Source of the DNA: Dromaius novaehollandiae
Lineage: Eukaryota; Chordata; Aves; Casuariiformes; Dromaiidae
DNA: 64,000 bases
Direction: 5' to 3'
Assembly (NCBI RefSeq): GCF_036370855.1
Contig: NC_088102.1
Location: 36,679,835-36,743,834, forward strand
Both the position numbers and the translations under genes were made by a program. Shown in pieces: positions 1 through 11,600 of this stretch. The first letter of the stretch is position 1. The number at the start of each line of letters is the position of its first letter. The notes beneath the pieces were generated by a model, which was not told where the DNA came from, searched no databases, and saw only the letters and a list, made by a program, of their open reading frames with translations.

Positions 1-629
1 TGTTGCATACAACTGAAATTACTGGCCAATGCCCTAGGCTGAAGTACTAATCCAGTTGCATTTTTCTCTCAGAAAAGAGGAATGCTAAAATTTATCTGAA
101 TACAGTGACAAAAATAATGGATATTCTACAGTTTTTGAAATCCATCAGCAACCACGGGAGCACTAACACAGATAAACCACTGGCTGGGCCCAATTTAAGC
201 CATGGTATCATAAGAGAAGTCAAAGTGAATTTAATCAACTAGATGCTGAGAATGGGGTAGCAGCTGGTCTGTCTACATTAGGAGTCCCAATGCTGCCAAC
301 ATCAATCAGTATTAGCCTGTGATTGTAATCTTTTTTGCCAATTCAGGGACAATCATGATCTGTATGTTACAATAATGATACAGGAAGCAAGATAATTTGA
401 ACGTGGTACTGTCAAAGCATTTATTCCCAAATCAGAAAATAGCATTATAAATGGATCTTTTTAAAAGCATGGTGCTGATCCCATACCCTGGTGGGGTGAA
501 TACAACATTTTAACACCTCCACAGCAAACTGCAGGTGTAATTGCAGTACGGTTGGCTTGTTTATGTTACTTTTAATCTGTTTAATCGGTCGAAGCACAGG
601 CTTCCACCGGGACTAACGGTGAACACATG
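1..629. other. Non-coding; AVEN intron 1 on the minus strand
   Basis: This is AT-rich DNA with no recognisable coding exon or repeat. It should be AVEN intron 1, given that the AVEN donor faces left at 1093. Confidence 0.5.
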
Positions 630-973
630 CTCCAGTGAACGGCGAGCACCTGTCCTGTCAGCTAGGCGACGTCGCCCCGTCCTCACTGCCACAGCCACAG
701 CCCGGGGCGAGGCGCCCGCTCCTGCCAAATTAGGAGCGACTGTGTCAAAAGCATTCACTAGTTCTTCGTCTCTCTCTGCAAAGCGGACATGCTCCTGACT
801 TGCATTCTTCAGCACAGCATTAGAAAGGGCGCTGCGCTCCCCGGGGCCGCCCGCCAGCCCCTCCCGCGCCGCCCGCCGCCGGGAGCGGGCGCCGGCTCCG
901 GCCACCAGCGGGGCCCGCAGCGCCCGGGGAAGCGCAGGAGAGAGGGAAGAGGCGGGGAACAGCGCGGAGCCGA

Positions 974-991
974 GGGGAGGGGAGGGGAGGG
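974..991 (+). repeat. G-run array (potential G-quadruplex)
   Basis: Three GGGGA units followed by GGG on the plus strand fit the four-run G-quadruplex pattern. The site lies about 100 bases inside AVEN intron 1 within the CpG island. Whether it folds or matters is unknown. Confidence 0.5.
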
Positions 992-1093
992 TCGTCCCGC
1001 CCGACCCCGCGAGGCCCGGCCCCCGAGCCAGCGGCTGCCGCGGCGCCCAGCGCCACCGCCCCGCGGAGGCCGGGCTCTCCTACTCCTCCTTAC

Positions 1094-1348
1094 CCGCCGG
1101 TGGTGGGGGGCGGCGGGGAGCGGCGCTGCCCCGCGGCCCCGCGGCTCTCGCCTCCCCCGGCCCCCGCCTCCTCGGTGCCCGGGAGCGCCGCCTCTTCCCC
1201 GGCCCCCGCCTCCTCGGCCGTGGCCGTGGCCGTCCCCGCCGCTTCCTCCGGCCGCCGCCTCGGCCGCCCTCTCGGCGCCGCCGGGCCGCCTGCGGCCGTG
1301 CCGCCCGCCTTCCCGGCGGGGCCGGCTGCCGCCCCGCTCCGGCTGCAT
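1094..1348 (-). CDS. AVEN: AVEN first coding exon (RG-rich N terminus)
   Basis: The minus-strand frame starts with ATG at 1348-1346 and runs 85 codons to a consensus splice donor (CGG|GTAAGG; GT at 1093-1092), ending in phase 0. The peptide begins MQPERGGSRPRREGG and is rich in Arg and Gly (residues about 45-73 are RGGGG/RGRGG-like, then RREPRGRG). Human AVEN, from memory, begins MQAERGARGGRGRR and has the same RG-rich region followed by RREPGG. AVEN is an anti-apoptotic partner of Apaf-1 and BCL-xL and an ATM activator; its N-terminal RGG region binds G-quadruplex RNA and is arginine-methylated. The remaining exons, including the acidic segment after the RG box, must lie left of the window. 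An open frame continues upstream of this ATG, but only sequence from this Met resembles AVEN. This is an N-terminal fragment, not a complete gene. Confidence 0.82.
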
Positions 1349-1699
1349 GGCCGTGCCGCGCCGCGCCGCCTGTGGCCGCGCCGGTCCCCGCCTACTGCCG
1401 GAAAGAGGCCGGGCGCCGCGCGGCAGCCAGGGAAATGGCCGCGGCCCCAGCAGCTCCCCCTGCCCGCCCCGCGCAGCCGCCGCGCCCGGGCAGCCCCGGG
1501 CCGACGTCTCGGCAGCCGCCGCAGCTCCCCGCGCCCTGTCCCGGCGGCGCCCCCAGCTCCTTGGAGCCCGCGTTCCCTCAGCAAAGCACTGCGGGCAGGG
1601 GCCGGGAAATAAGCAGTTTTCCGCACAAATGTGAAAAAAAAGGCGCATGTATTTCAGGTTTAACATCTGTAATCTCCGTTAAAGCCACGTAGAGGTAGC

Positions 1700-3708
1700 T
1701 TTCCGTCGCAAACGAGGAAAGCAGCAGAGTCCCAGCTGACACCTCGCTGCACAAAAGCTCGTACCACTTAGCGCCCATTAGGCGATTCTGCACCCTCTCG
1801 CAGAGCACCTTGTTCTGAGGACACACATGAGGGACACGGAAACAGCTTTGGCGTATGAGTGCGTTAGAGCCTGGCCGGTTTTCTTGCTGTGCTTGGATTA
1901 AAACAGCCCCCACGTTGCGCCCAGCAAAGCAAAGCTTATCGGTTCCCTCACCACCAGGTTTGCCAGATCCGTTTTCCCCATGCAGTCTGCAGTCTGACAA
2001 TACCACACTAAAATACCGGTCTATTTTTGAAGGGTTTTTTAAACCCAGTAATCCTTACAGCAAAGTGCTACCAAAACTCCCATACCAGGGAATTACGCAT
2101 TCTGGCATCTCTGTACTACGCCGTGGTTCTCTAAGGGGCTCTTTAATCCTGGGGCATAACGCGGAGCAAATCTGTAAAATTAGCTTGACTCCAGTGCCCC
2201 GCACAAGCAAATAAATCAAGAAACAGGGAGCACTAGCCAGCATGTTGCAAAGACATCTAAGTGATTGCTTGTGAAGCCAAAACAGGTCTGGCAGGCTCAG
2301 TGCTGAGCTAGAGCTAATAAACCCTACTGAACCCAAGCTGTGCCTGCATCTGTGGCATAATTAATCTGTGACATGAACAATCTGCCTGTAGATAACTGAG
2401 AGCTGACTATATGTATAAGTTGAACAATTCACATTATTAGTACTTACAGATATTTTGAAAAAATAGCCCTAATATTTGGCAACAAATAGCAAATATCATT
2501 ACAATTCACAAATGTGAAGTTCATGCATCAATAATTATGAGTTAGACTGCAAAGTCATAGTGTACATGAGCATTTTGATTTTATAATTTAATTCTGATCT
2601 CCCTATTATAAGCATGCTTGTGAAAGACAATTAGCATTAATCATGTTACCATAGCACACAGAAGTCTCACTCACAGGCACCATTGACTTGAGTGATACAC
2701 AAGTAGAGAACAAAAGGTAGTACCTTCCACAAAGTGCTAACACAGAAGTATGAGACAAAAGATGATGAGAATGGTCAACATGCCAAGAAGGGATCTTCGC
2801 ATACTAGCAGCTTAGCTACTGTCGATTTTCATAGTCATTATAGTAAAAGTCCACTAGGGAGGGCTTTGCATGATAATGAGAGCGCTTTACATGATGATAA
2901 TGGCTTAATTTTTGTCGTTGATTATAGGGTGCTCTTATCAAGCATGAAGGACAACATGAGAAAGCAAAATGTATTTGAAAAATTAGTAGGTGAACAACAA
3001 AGGTTTGTATTACTTGCATTCTGCTGCAGTAAGAGTGGCACACAGAATGAAAATAAGTAGGCAGGAATAAACTATGAAAAGCCTTCAAAGAGAACAGAAG
3101 TAACTAAGTTTTCATGTAATATAAGAAATCCACCATTAATAGATAAGCTATTGCTAGCTCCCCCAAATGTATTGTTTTTGATTGCCTTCGTGAGGACTGA
3201 TTCTCACCAAATGCCTCTGACTTTTGTTTAGAAATTATTTACACTGCCTATACCATATTATCTGTGTTCCCTCTGCCTGTATCAGTTCAAACTAAGTATA
3301 ATTATGTCAGGACAGCAATTTCTGCTTCTATTGCTCTGAAGTTTGCAATCCATATGGGTAGCTTCAGTAGTCCTTCCCCTTAAATCCTAGGCCAAGCATT
3401 TTAGGGAGGGTAAAAGACCTAAGAGGGACAAATATTTACTACATATGGGGAAAAAAAAAGCATTACAGGACATACTGTCTGGGCAATTTTTACTCTCCCC
3501 TCTTCTGAGAAATGTGTTATCATCTGGTTAAAAAAAGGCAAAAAGTGCAATCAATCTCCTATAGCTATCCTAACTGGCTGCTCAGCCCCAAGAGTTAGGG
3601 AAAAGTAGATGGCAGCTGGTGTCTTTTTAAGACCATCTCTAGCATTATCTGAAATCTTGTAACTTACAAAAAAGCCATGAGCATTGGCAGTATTTCAGAT
3701 ATGTCAAC
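1700..3708. other. Non-coding interval between AVEN and CHRM5
   Basis: No conserved coding exon was recognised on either strand. The short open frames here have no protein-like composition that I recognise. The interval could hold an untranslated CHRM5 exon, which cannot be told from sequence alone. Confidence 0.4.
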
Positions 3709-4200
3709 TGTCAGGGTCCCCTTTCTAGGAGTTCAGTTGCTCAGTTAAAGAGTTCAGCTGCCTGAGTCCAAGGTCAGCTCCTTTGCTGATAAGAGCTGTT
3801 GTGAAGAAAGCTAGAAGCAAGGGCCTGACCCTCCTTTCGCTTGGAAACTGCTTTTAAGCTGAGGCTGTACTGCTGGCCCCAGCCTGTACAACATGACAAC
3901 TATGCCTGCACCTGGTCTCAGACCTCTGTCATTCTGATCCTGACCTGCTAGCTCAGCTTCCCAGCTTGACCTCAAATCCGCATCATCACTATGGACTTGC
4001 TGGATGATTGCTGGACAGTGTCTTTGGACCTGGTCCTGACCTGGACTTGCTGCTCTACATCCTGGCTACTTGTTGGTGAAGTCACTGATTTTACCTCCCT
4101 TGTTGTAACACTCCATTCCCAACTCACCTTCCTTTGCAGAGCAGCTGGCCCTCGCTGCTCCCTGACATTATCACGCTAAACCTATTACCATGCTGCCACA
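3709..4200 (+). mobile_element. LTR-like repeat, probable solo LTR
   Basis: This segment of about 490 bases is noticeably richer in C and T words (CCTGACC, GGACC, CTGGACTTGCTG) than its AT-rich surroundings. It begins TGTCAGGGTCCCC and can be ended at CCACA, giving the TG...CA termini of an LTR. The pyrimidine-rich, CTGAC-repeating composition resembles Ty3-type or retroviral LTRs seen in sauropsid genomes. No clear target-site duplication is visible and there is no internal region. It looks like an old, isolated copy. Class and exact ends are uncertain. Confidence 0.35.
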
Positions 4201-4224
4201 CTTAAAAATATAATCACCCCAGGC

Positions 4225-4236
4225 TGCGCATGCGCA
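4225..4236. promoter_or_regulatory. NRF1-type palindrome
   Basis: TGCGCATGCGCA is a full palindromic match to the NRF1 consensus, alone in AT-rich DNA 25 bases past the LTR-like repeat and about 2.3 kb upstream of the CHRM5 ATG. The motif match is exact; any function is inferred. Confidence 0.4.
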
Positions 4237-4649
4237 AAACAACCATGCTGACTGTACATAGAAAAATAAACATAAGCCATATGAGGTAGCAGATACACAC
4301 GGATTTATCTCACACAGCTCGGCTACACATCTCAATCACACAACTGCTCTACACAGATTTATTTCACATTAAACAAAGCATCTACACTGAATTCCTTTAC
4401 ACCTTTAGGTTCTGTAAAGGCTTCCATAGCCTGTGTACCCAGCCACCAGAGAACATCTTTGACTCAGGGGAAATCTTTGCAGCATACAGAACTAAAACGA
4501 AAATTCTTCCCCCACATGGGTCTCATAAAGCCTGGTGTGGCACTTAGCTATTAGTTGGCTGCTGGCTCTTGAGGCTATAGAGAGCCAAGAGTACAGATGG
4601 TCTACATGCATATATTATGATTATCACTAGCATACAAGGCCTACACATG

Positions 4650-5600
4650 AACTAGAATCCCATTGAGCTAGGCACTGTATAAACAGAATACAGATGTACA
4701 AGCAACTAAATATAAGATAAGACATGACAGATGGGCACACACAGATGGAAGAGGACCATTTTAGTTAGTATGACAGATAGCGATCTCTGTACACCAGGAA
4801 GCTTACCATTATCAAGTTTCATCACAAGAGATAATCTTAGCGAGGATTTGAAGGAAAAAATGATATGTGGATATTTAGAAGGCAGCGGATGACAACAGTG
4901 AAGGGGACAATGAAAATGAGATGCTTTCCTTAAAATTTAACAAGTGGCTGTAAGATATTGATATATTCATCTGATGAGAGACAGGAGCCAACTACTTGGT
5001 ACAAAAGATAGATGACAACACATGGGAAAGGCATAGGCTGTAAAAGCTTTGCAGTTAATACAATACACTTGTCAAGACCAAATAAAATAATGTTCTGAGA
5101 GTTAGGATGAAAGATGAAAACACAAAGTTGTGAGCGTGGACAGGAAGGACAATATAACAGACATTTTATGCAGAGAGAATCTTCAAGACTTAGAGCTGGA
5201 CTTTTATATGTCATCTACCTGATATTTTTAGCTGAACTCATTTTAATGTCTGCTTTGAAAAAAAGGGAATGTCTTACCTGTTTTATACTGGCTAGATGCT
5301 CAATAAGAAAACTGGTAATAATTTATATTTTGTTTATGTCTTAAAAACTGCTATTTGTCCAATTATTCCAAAATTATACTGTCTAGCAAGATCAAATACC
5401 AAGCAAGCGATTAGCATCTTCTGATGTGATGAAATGACTCAAAAACCAGCAGAGATCTGTGAAAGAACCTAATTCAGGTATGTACTCGCTGGAGCACGAA
5501 AACCGCAGTGAAGAAATACACCATATTAGAGAATTAGAATGTGGGAAGGGATGGACGTCAGAGAGATGAAACCTGAGATGTATGTATAAACAGAGAGGCA
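4650..5600 (+). repeat. Degraded interspersed repeat, unclassified
   Basis: Words along this stretch (AGCTAGGCACTGTATAAACA near 4668, GATTTGAAGGA near 4844, AAATTTAACAAGTGG near 4933, ATGGACGTCAGAGAGATG near 5551) follow, in the same order, a repeat I remember from turtle and crocodilian genomes. The match is from memory and the copy is diverged. The ends are approximate. I cannot name the family; a DNA-type or unclassified element is possible. Confidence 0.3.
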
Positions 5601-5609
5601 GTGGTGCCA

Positions 5610-6420
5610 TTTCCAGCTTCCACTGCTTACATGATCTACAGTAATAAAATGTTATATGTAATGCTAACTCAAACAAAGGTTTGTCACTGTGGCCACCCAT
5701 TGATGGCTCCTCTTCAATTTACTCCTTTCTTCAATTTACTCCTATCTGTCTTCACCCTTATCATTAAGTCACCCAGTCTACACATATTACAGTTACATGC
5801 CTCACTCAATCAGTCTCCTCAGTCCCCAAACCTCCCAATATAGAAAACTCTTTTTCTGCCTTATTTTTCCAAAAACATCTTTGTGGCCTCCCCTACTTCC
5901 TTAAGTCAAAGGTTCCACCTCAGTTTCCCCAAGCACTTAATTCTGTTTCCTGCTGCCACCATGCCAGGGTTGTTCCTATCTCCCCAAGCATCCTCAATTT
6001 GCTATGATTTCCTCTTACTCTTTTTCTGCTGTTGGTTTCCAGAACAGTGACTTCTTCCCCAAAATTTCCAAAAAAATGTTGACATGTTTTCTGCACAGTA
6101 CAGTAAGAAACAACACTGCGATTCACCGACTCATCGCACTGCAAAGCTTTAAATGTCTGTGTATAAGAATATGTAGAGGCTCTCCTAAGGTATTCAAAAT
6201 ATAAGAGCTGACATGACTGAATGTCTTATTAGTAGTAGTTGTTTTGATTGCACTAGAAATGTCATAAAGTATCAGAGTACATTGTCCTAGAATGTACATC
6301 TATGTGTTTTAGTTCTGCTCACAATGGTAGAAACAAAAACCAAAATGCAAAAAGAGAACACAAATAATTTGATAGATTGTTTTTAAGTGTTTGATGATAA
6401 CTCTAATCAAAGTCTGTGCT
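5610..6420. other. Non-coding, upstream of CHRM5
   Basis: AT-rich sequence without recognisable exons. It would be CHRM5 intron if the acceptor at 6469-6470 is used. Confidence 0.4.
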
Positions 6421-6439
6421 ATTTAATGAGCTGCTTTCT

Positions 6440-6470
6440 TCTTCTCTTTTTGTTCCTTTGATCTTTACAG
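6440..6470 (+). other. CHRM5: Splice acceptor of the CHRM5 coding exon
   Basis: A long pyrimidine tract (TTCTTCTCTTTTTGTTCC) is followed by TTTACAG, ending at 6470. It lies 83 bases upstream of the CHRM5 ATG. Muscarinic receptor genes typically have untranslated 5' exons spliced just upstream of a single coding exon, and this fits. Confidence 0.65.
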
Positions 6471-6553
6471 CTGTCTCTGAAAGAATATTTTCAAGTACAG
6501 AAAGCAATATGCAGCAGTGCTAACATCCAGATGACAATAAACCAAGAACAAGA

Positions 6554-8146
6554 ATGGAAGTAAATTTATTCAGCAATTCAACTGTTGTAAACAGTTCATC
6601 CATCAACCATAAGCAGTTAGAAGGGCATAGCCTCTGGGAAGTCATTACTATTGCCACTGTAACTGCAGTTGTAAGCTTAATAACCATAGTGGGGAATATT
6701 CTTGTAATGATATCATTCAAAGTTAACAGTCAGCTCAAAACTGTTAATAACTATTACTTGCTCAGCCTTGCCTGTGCAGATCTTATCATTGGAATATTTT
6801 CTATGAACCTTTACACATCTTATATACTCATAGGCCATTGGTCTCTTGGAAGTCTAGCATGTGACCTGTGGCTAGCACTGGATTATGTAGCGAGCAATGC
6901 CTCAGTAATGAACCTCCTAGTCATCAGTTTTGACAGATACTTTTCCATCACAAGGCCTTTAACTTACAGGGCTAAACGCACACCCAAAAGAGCTGGTATC
7001 ATGATTGGTTTAGCTTGGTTAATTTCATTCATTTTGTGGGCACCTGTAATCTTGTGCTGGCAGTATTTTGTGGGTGAACGAACTGTACCACCTGAAGAAT
7101 GCCAGATACAGTTTTTATATGAACCCATTATCACCTTTGGTACTGCAATTGCTGCTTTCTATATCCCAGTGTCAGTGATGACTATTTTATATTGCCGCAT
7201 CTATAAAGAGACTGAGAAACGTACTAAGGACCTTGCTGAACTTCAAGGTTCTGAGTCTGTGGCAGAGTTCGAGATGATAAAGCCTCAGAAAGCTCTCCTG
7301 AAGTCTTGCTTCAGTTGTAAGCAACAAAACTTAGTCAAAAGAGAGAGATGTCAGGCTTCATGGTCTTCATCTAGTAGAAGTACATCTGCTACGGTGAAGG
7401 CATCTCAGGCAGTGAGTACTTGTAATGACTGGTCTAAAGCTGACCAGTTAACCACCTGCAGCAGCTATGCATCTTCAGAAGAAGAGGATAAACTTGCCAC
7501 TGATTCAGTTTTCCAAGTAACTTACAAAAGTCCAGATAAAGGTAAAGTAGAAGAGTTTATTGAAAGGGAGAGTAAGGATGTTGTTGTCAAAGACCAACCT
7601 GAAGAAAATGATTTTGAGACCCAGAAATACTTTCTATCACCTGGCAAAGGCCATGTACAAAAAAGTAAAAAATGTGTGGCCTATAAATTCCGCTTGGTGG
7701 TTAAGGCTGATGGCACCCAGGAAGCCAACAATGGCTGCCGTAAAGTAAAAATAACTCCTTGTGCTGCTGCTCTATCAAAGGATCCTTCCATTAAAAGCAT
7801 GGATCCAAATATAAGTAACCAAATCACCAAAAGGAAAAGGATGGTTCTTATAAAGGAACGCAAAGCAGCACAGACTTTAAGTGCCATTCTTTTGGCTTTT
7901 ATCATTACATGGACTCCCTACAATATAATGGTTTTGATCTCCACATTCTGCTCTGACTGCATCCCCCTAACACTGTGGCACCTTGGATATTGGCTATGCT
8001 ATGTGAACAGCACTGTTAACCCCATTTGTTATGCACTTTGTAACAAAACTTTCAGGAAGACTTTTAAGATGCTGCTTTTCTGCCAGTGGAAGAAGAAAAA
8101 AGTGGAAGAGAAGCTATACTGGCAGGGCAATAACAGATTGCCATAA
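6554..8146 (+). CDS. CHRM5: Muscarinic acetylcholine receptor M5
   Basis: A complete 530-residue class A GPCR on one exon (human M5 has 532). It couples mainly through Gq/11 to phospholipase C at the plasma membrane. The N terminus has Asn-linked sequons (NST at 8, NSS at 13). Seven membrane segments lie at about 29-52, 66-88, 104-126, 147-168, 190-213, 440-463 and 473-494. Key residues are present: Asp110 in TM3 (acetylcholine amine binding), Cys103 with Cys183 (extracellular disulfide), DRY at 127-129, TWTPYN at 452-457 in TM6 and NPICY at 489-493 in TM7. The third intracellular loop (about 215-440) is long and Ser/Lys-rich, as in the M1/M3/M5 group. [16 protein letters not shown] before TM6 is typical of the family. 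The start is the first ATG after a splice acceptor. There is no frameshift or truncation. Confidence 0.97.
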   Translation: MEVNLFSNSTVVNSSSINHKQLEGHSLWEVITIATVTAVVSLITIVGNILVMISFKVNSQLKTVNNYYLLSLACADLIIGIFSMNLYTSYILIGHWSLGSLACDLWLALDYVASNASVMNLLVISFDRYFSITRPLTYRAKRTPKRAGIMIGLAWLISFILWAPVILCWQYFVGERTVPPEECQIQFLYEPIITFGTAIAAFYIPVSVMTILYCRIYKETEKRTKDLAELQGSESVAEFEMIKPQKALLKSCFSCKQQNLVKRERCQASWSSSSRSTSATVKASQAVSTCNDWSKADQLTTCSSYASSEEEDKLATDSVFQVTYKSPDKGKVEEFIERESKDVVVKDQPEENDFETQKYFLSPGKGHVQKSKKCVAYKFRLVVKADGTQEANNGCRKVKITPCAAALSKDPSIKSMDPNISNQITKRKRMVLIKERKAAQTLSAILLAFIITWTPYNIMVLISTFCSDCIPLTLWHLGYWLCYVNSTVNPICYALCNKTFRKTFKMLLFCQWKKKKVEEKLYWQGNNRLP

Positions 8147-8439
8147 TTGCTCATATATAAATGACAAGGGCAAAAAAAAAAAACCAACAGGTGTTGACAT
8201 AGCTGGGTAAATTGACTGTAATTCTGTCATTTTCAAGTTGTTGCTTCATATGTCTAGCAGTTAAAAAAATGTCAGCCAAAAAGTAAAATTGTGCATGAAA
8301 ATAGCATGCTTGGAATGAAGAAGTCAGTGGCTGCTGTGAACAGCTGAGAGTGTTTGTGATTATGCAGTACATCTGCATTAAACTTATTATGTTTGGGGTC
8401 TTCTGTCCTTTCTTTCAGACTGAGAAAGAGTAGAGTAAT
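8147..8439 (+). other. CHRM5: Presumed CHRM5 3' UTR
   Basis: AT-rich sequence downstream of the TAA. ATTAAA occurs at 8378-8383 and AATAAA at 8661-8666; either could be a polyadenylation signal. The true 3' end cannot be chosen from sequence. Confidence 0.35.
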
Positions 8440-8625
8440 TTATAGACTACTAGAAATTAGACCTGGATTATACCTATCAGGTCATCCTGTCTATCCTCCT
8501 GTAGTGCAGAACTGTTTCTTCCTGTAGTTCCTTTCTTCCTTTCTAGTGTTTTGTCTATTCTAGTTTTCAATGTACCAAGCAATGGAGCTTCCACTACTTT
8601 CCTTCTGAGACTTTTTCTTCTCCTG
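8440..8625 (-). mobile_element. CR1 LINE 3' end fragment
   Basis: Read on the plus strand, this follows the antisense of a CR1 3' tail. CTACTAGAAATTAGACCTGG is followed by GGTCATCCTGTCTATCC, then TAGTGTTTTGTCTATTCTAG, AATGTACCAAGCAATGGAGC and TTCCACTACTTTCC. These correspond to the standard CR1 words for a degraded copy. The element therefore lies on the minus strand with its 3' end at the left. It is short, 5' truncated and old. Confidence 0.65.
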
Positions 8626-8666
8626 TTGGAATGGAAGAAGGACTATTTAAAGGGGGAAATAATAAA

Positions 8667-11600
8667 TGGTTGGGGAGATTCTTAGTACTCCAAATGGACA
8701 AATATATTTTGGGAGAATGTAATGCTGACAAATTTCCACTTTGACTTTTGGAAGAGAGTAAAGGCTCATGGGGAGGAAATAGGTAAGTATATTAGAAGCC
8801 CAGTCACAATCTCAGTGCCGTTGTGTAAGTCAGCTTCATCAGTAAACAAGAGTAATACTTAGCAGATAACTCTGAATTTGTATTTCTCCATTTCCCAAGG
8901 CCTCTGAAGGAAATTTTTAAAATTTATGTGATAGTGACAATAGTACAAATCAGAATTGACTGTACAACATAACGGATATAGTCTATCTACTGTAGAACAT
9001 AGGAGGACATAGGGAAAGTCTTTTTTCAACCTCCTTTGTTAGCCTCTCCCTTGCCCCCAAAGTTTCCATTAGTTTAATGATATGCAGAACACAAGAAAAA
9101 TATATATTGATGTCCTGCACATTCACCTGTATGTTATGAAATTACTAAAAGCATTGATAAAATTGATATCTCTGAAAGATGAAAGATTTTTAAAATAATT
9201 TTTGAGTATTTATATAAAACTATTAATGACACTTTGCACTTTCATAGCACTTTTTATCTTTACATAGCTTTACAAATAGTAACTAACTTTGGCGTTTGGA
9301 AACATAAGTTCTCCCCAGTCAATGTATTCTGGTCCAGCAGAACCATACAGGACTGGGGAGTGGAAAAATCCCCCTTACGGCTTTGGATTCTGGGATCAGC
9401 ATGTACTGGCCTAGTTACAGTGAGCTGAGAATCTCTCCACTAGCTGAGGTTTGCTGGGGCTTTGGATGCGTGGTAAAGTCACTTCTGTGACAGGGTGAAC
9501 TGTATGTGCCTATCTGATAACTGTGTCAGATTGACAGGAGCCCTGCAACATTGACTGAATAAGTGTATCTGTGGGGCTGCTTTTAGCACAAAGCTACAGA
9601 AATGGAAATGATGATCTGGCTCATTGTGGTGGAAACAAACATGAAGCATCACAAAAAGCCATAAGAAAGCAAAGTTAATGGCAACAGAAGTCATAAGGAA
9701 TGAAGTCTGAAGGTAAACATATGTTAATGAATAAATGAGAAAGAACTCCAGATAATGCACTGAGTCCACGTCACAAAGTTCAAATTCAGCTCTAGCCTTT
9801 CTATCAAAATTCAGGGTGAAATGCTCTGGAATACTAGTTTGGACGAAGCTCCATATTATATCTACTATACATATTAGTGTGACATTACAGTGGTGATGTG
9901 ACGCAGTTGCACATTTCAGAGATCGTGTTAGTCATTCTGAACATACCATTGCTTTCAATGGAATCGTTCATATAATTTATTAAATTGTCATACCATGAAA
10001 ATGTTTTTCTACAGATATATAATTCCTCCAGGTCAATAACCACAGTACGAGTAATTAATATTTTTTATCCCTAGTCTCCAGAGGGGAAAACTGTGTCAGT
10101 GAAAGATTAGCAATGTAGTAATGTAAAAATATGTTCTCTAATTTCATATGACTGATTTTGAAACACACCATACTGTGCCTGTTATTTTTGGTGCATTAGC
10201 ATATTGATTATTAAAGGAAAGTATGGGTTTTTATAAAGACCCTTTCATCAATTTTCTTCTGTCACTATCCAGAATTTTCCTGTGTACAGTAGCTATGTAC
10301 AAGTTGGTTATTATAGTGGGTTCATTTTATATTACATTGGATCAGACATTCAGTAAACAGTGTGTTTGATTCTTAGCAAATTAATGTGTCCCTCTGTGGC
10401 ACAAGCTGTAGCTAAAGGCAAAATTTATGAAGTAGTAACAGTTCCTGCTAGCTGTGGTGTTGTTGCAAAAGTAAAGCATTGGCTTCTACTTCTGAAATTA
10501 AATGGGATATTTTTTGTCAGTTTTGGTTTCTGTTGAACTAGAATGTTCTGTAAATGTTTATGGACTCTGCTCAGTAAATGTATTAGATTATACAGTGATG
10601 GATGCAACAATGTTGGTTCAATGTAATTGTGAAACGTGTTCAAATTATGCTGCTAGCACTTTATAATGTGAGACATTACATTACCAAACTTAGGTGCATT
10701 GTAAATATCTAGAATTATATAAAAATATGCTGTTGCTTTATTGTTATGTAGGATGTTTACTCAAAAATAATTGAAACAACAAAAAAAGAAAAACACGATC
10801 CTCAACAGAATATCAGACAGTACTTAATTATATCTTGTTTTCAGCTTCTATAAAGCTTCCTTTAAAACATATTGTGGGACTTTTGTAGTGTCAAACATTC
10901 TTGTTATCTATATTTTTGTCCTTTTAATGAACCTTTTACTCATCTTTTCATTTTGGTTAAGGTCACGATCATGGATTTGTGCAAAGATCTTTTCTGTAAA
11001 ATTGCATTTTATTTTTATATATGTATATATTTATATGTATGTAGGTATGTATATGTATGTATAAATCCCTAACTGAGCTTTTCAGGGACATAACACACTT
11101 TAATATTTTAGAATATTGAATTCTTCCCCAAAGGAAACTGATGTATCATTTTTGTCTCTCCCTTTTCATATGTCCCAGCCTCCCCATATATCCCAGATCC
11201 CCATAAAGTATCAAAGAATACATTTTCTGTAAATATAATTTCTGTTTGTACATAAATATTTGGAAGGATTCCCATGATTTCTAAAATGACACAGAACATT
11301 TGGTCAAAATTGGGCACTTTTTGTGACTATTCAGCACAGAATGGAGAGCCTTGTGAAGGATGGACAGTCAAGACAGAATGCAAATGCAGGGTTTTCCTTT
11401 ACAGAAAAATTCTTTTGAATTAAATAAGGATGAAATCAAAAGGGTTACAGAGAAAATGCTACAAGAACCTATAAAATATGATAGCACATATTTTGGCATT
11501 AACTTAATTACACAATTTAACTGGTAATTACGCTTATCCTATTGAACTCTGCATGTCAATTGATAACTGCTATTAACTATTGAAAGATATTTCTGTATCT

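Larger units (their letters stand above)
630..1620. promoter_or_regulatory. CpG island at the AVEN 5' end
   Basis: This block of about 1 kb is strongly GC- and CpG-rich, while the flanking DNA is AT-rich. It contains the AVEN start codon and first splice donor. No TATA box is evident near the AVEN start, as expected of a housekeeping CpG-island promoter. Because CHRM5 lies on the opposite strand to the right, the island could also drive rightward transcription into CHRM5 5' exons; that is inference. The many long open frames here on both strands reflect a lack of stop codons in GC-rich DNA. Confidence 0.8.

Noticed and set aside
1349-1666. Upstream open extension of the AVEN frame
   Set aside because: It is open for over 100 codons but has no AVEN similarity. 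Family starts match the Met at 1348.
541-1692. Several long overlapping frames of 80-285 codons on both strands
   Set aside because: They arise from stop-poor GC-rich CpG-island DNA. Only the part beginning MQPERGG on the minus strand resembles a known protein, AVEN.
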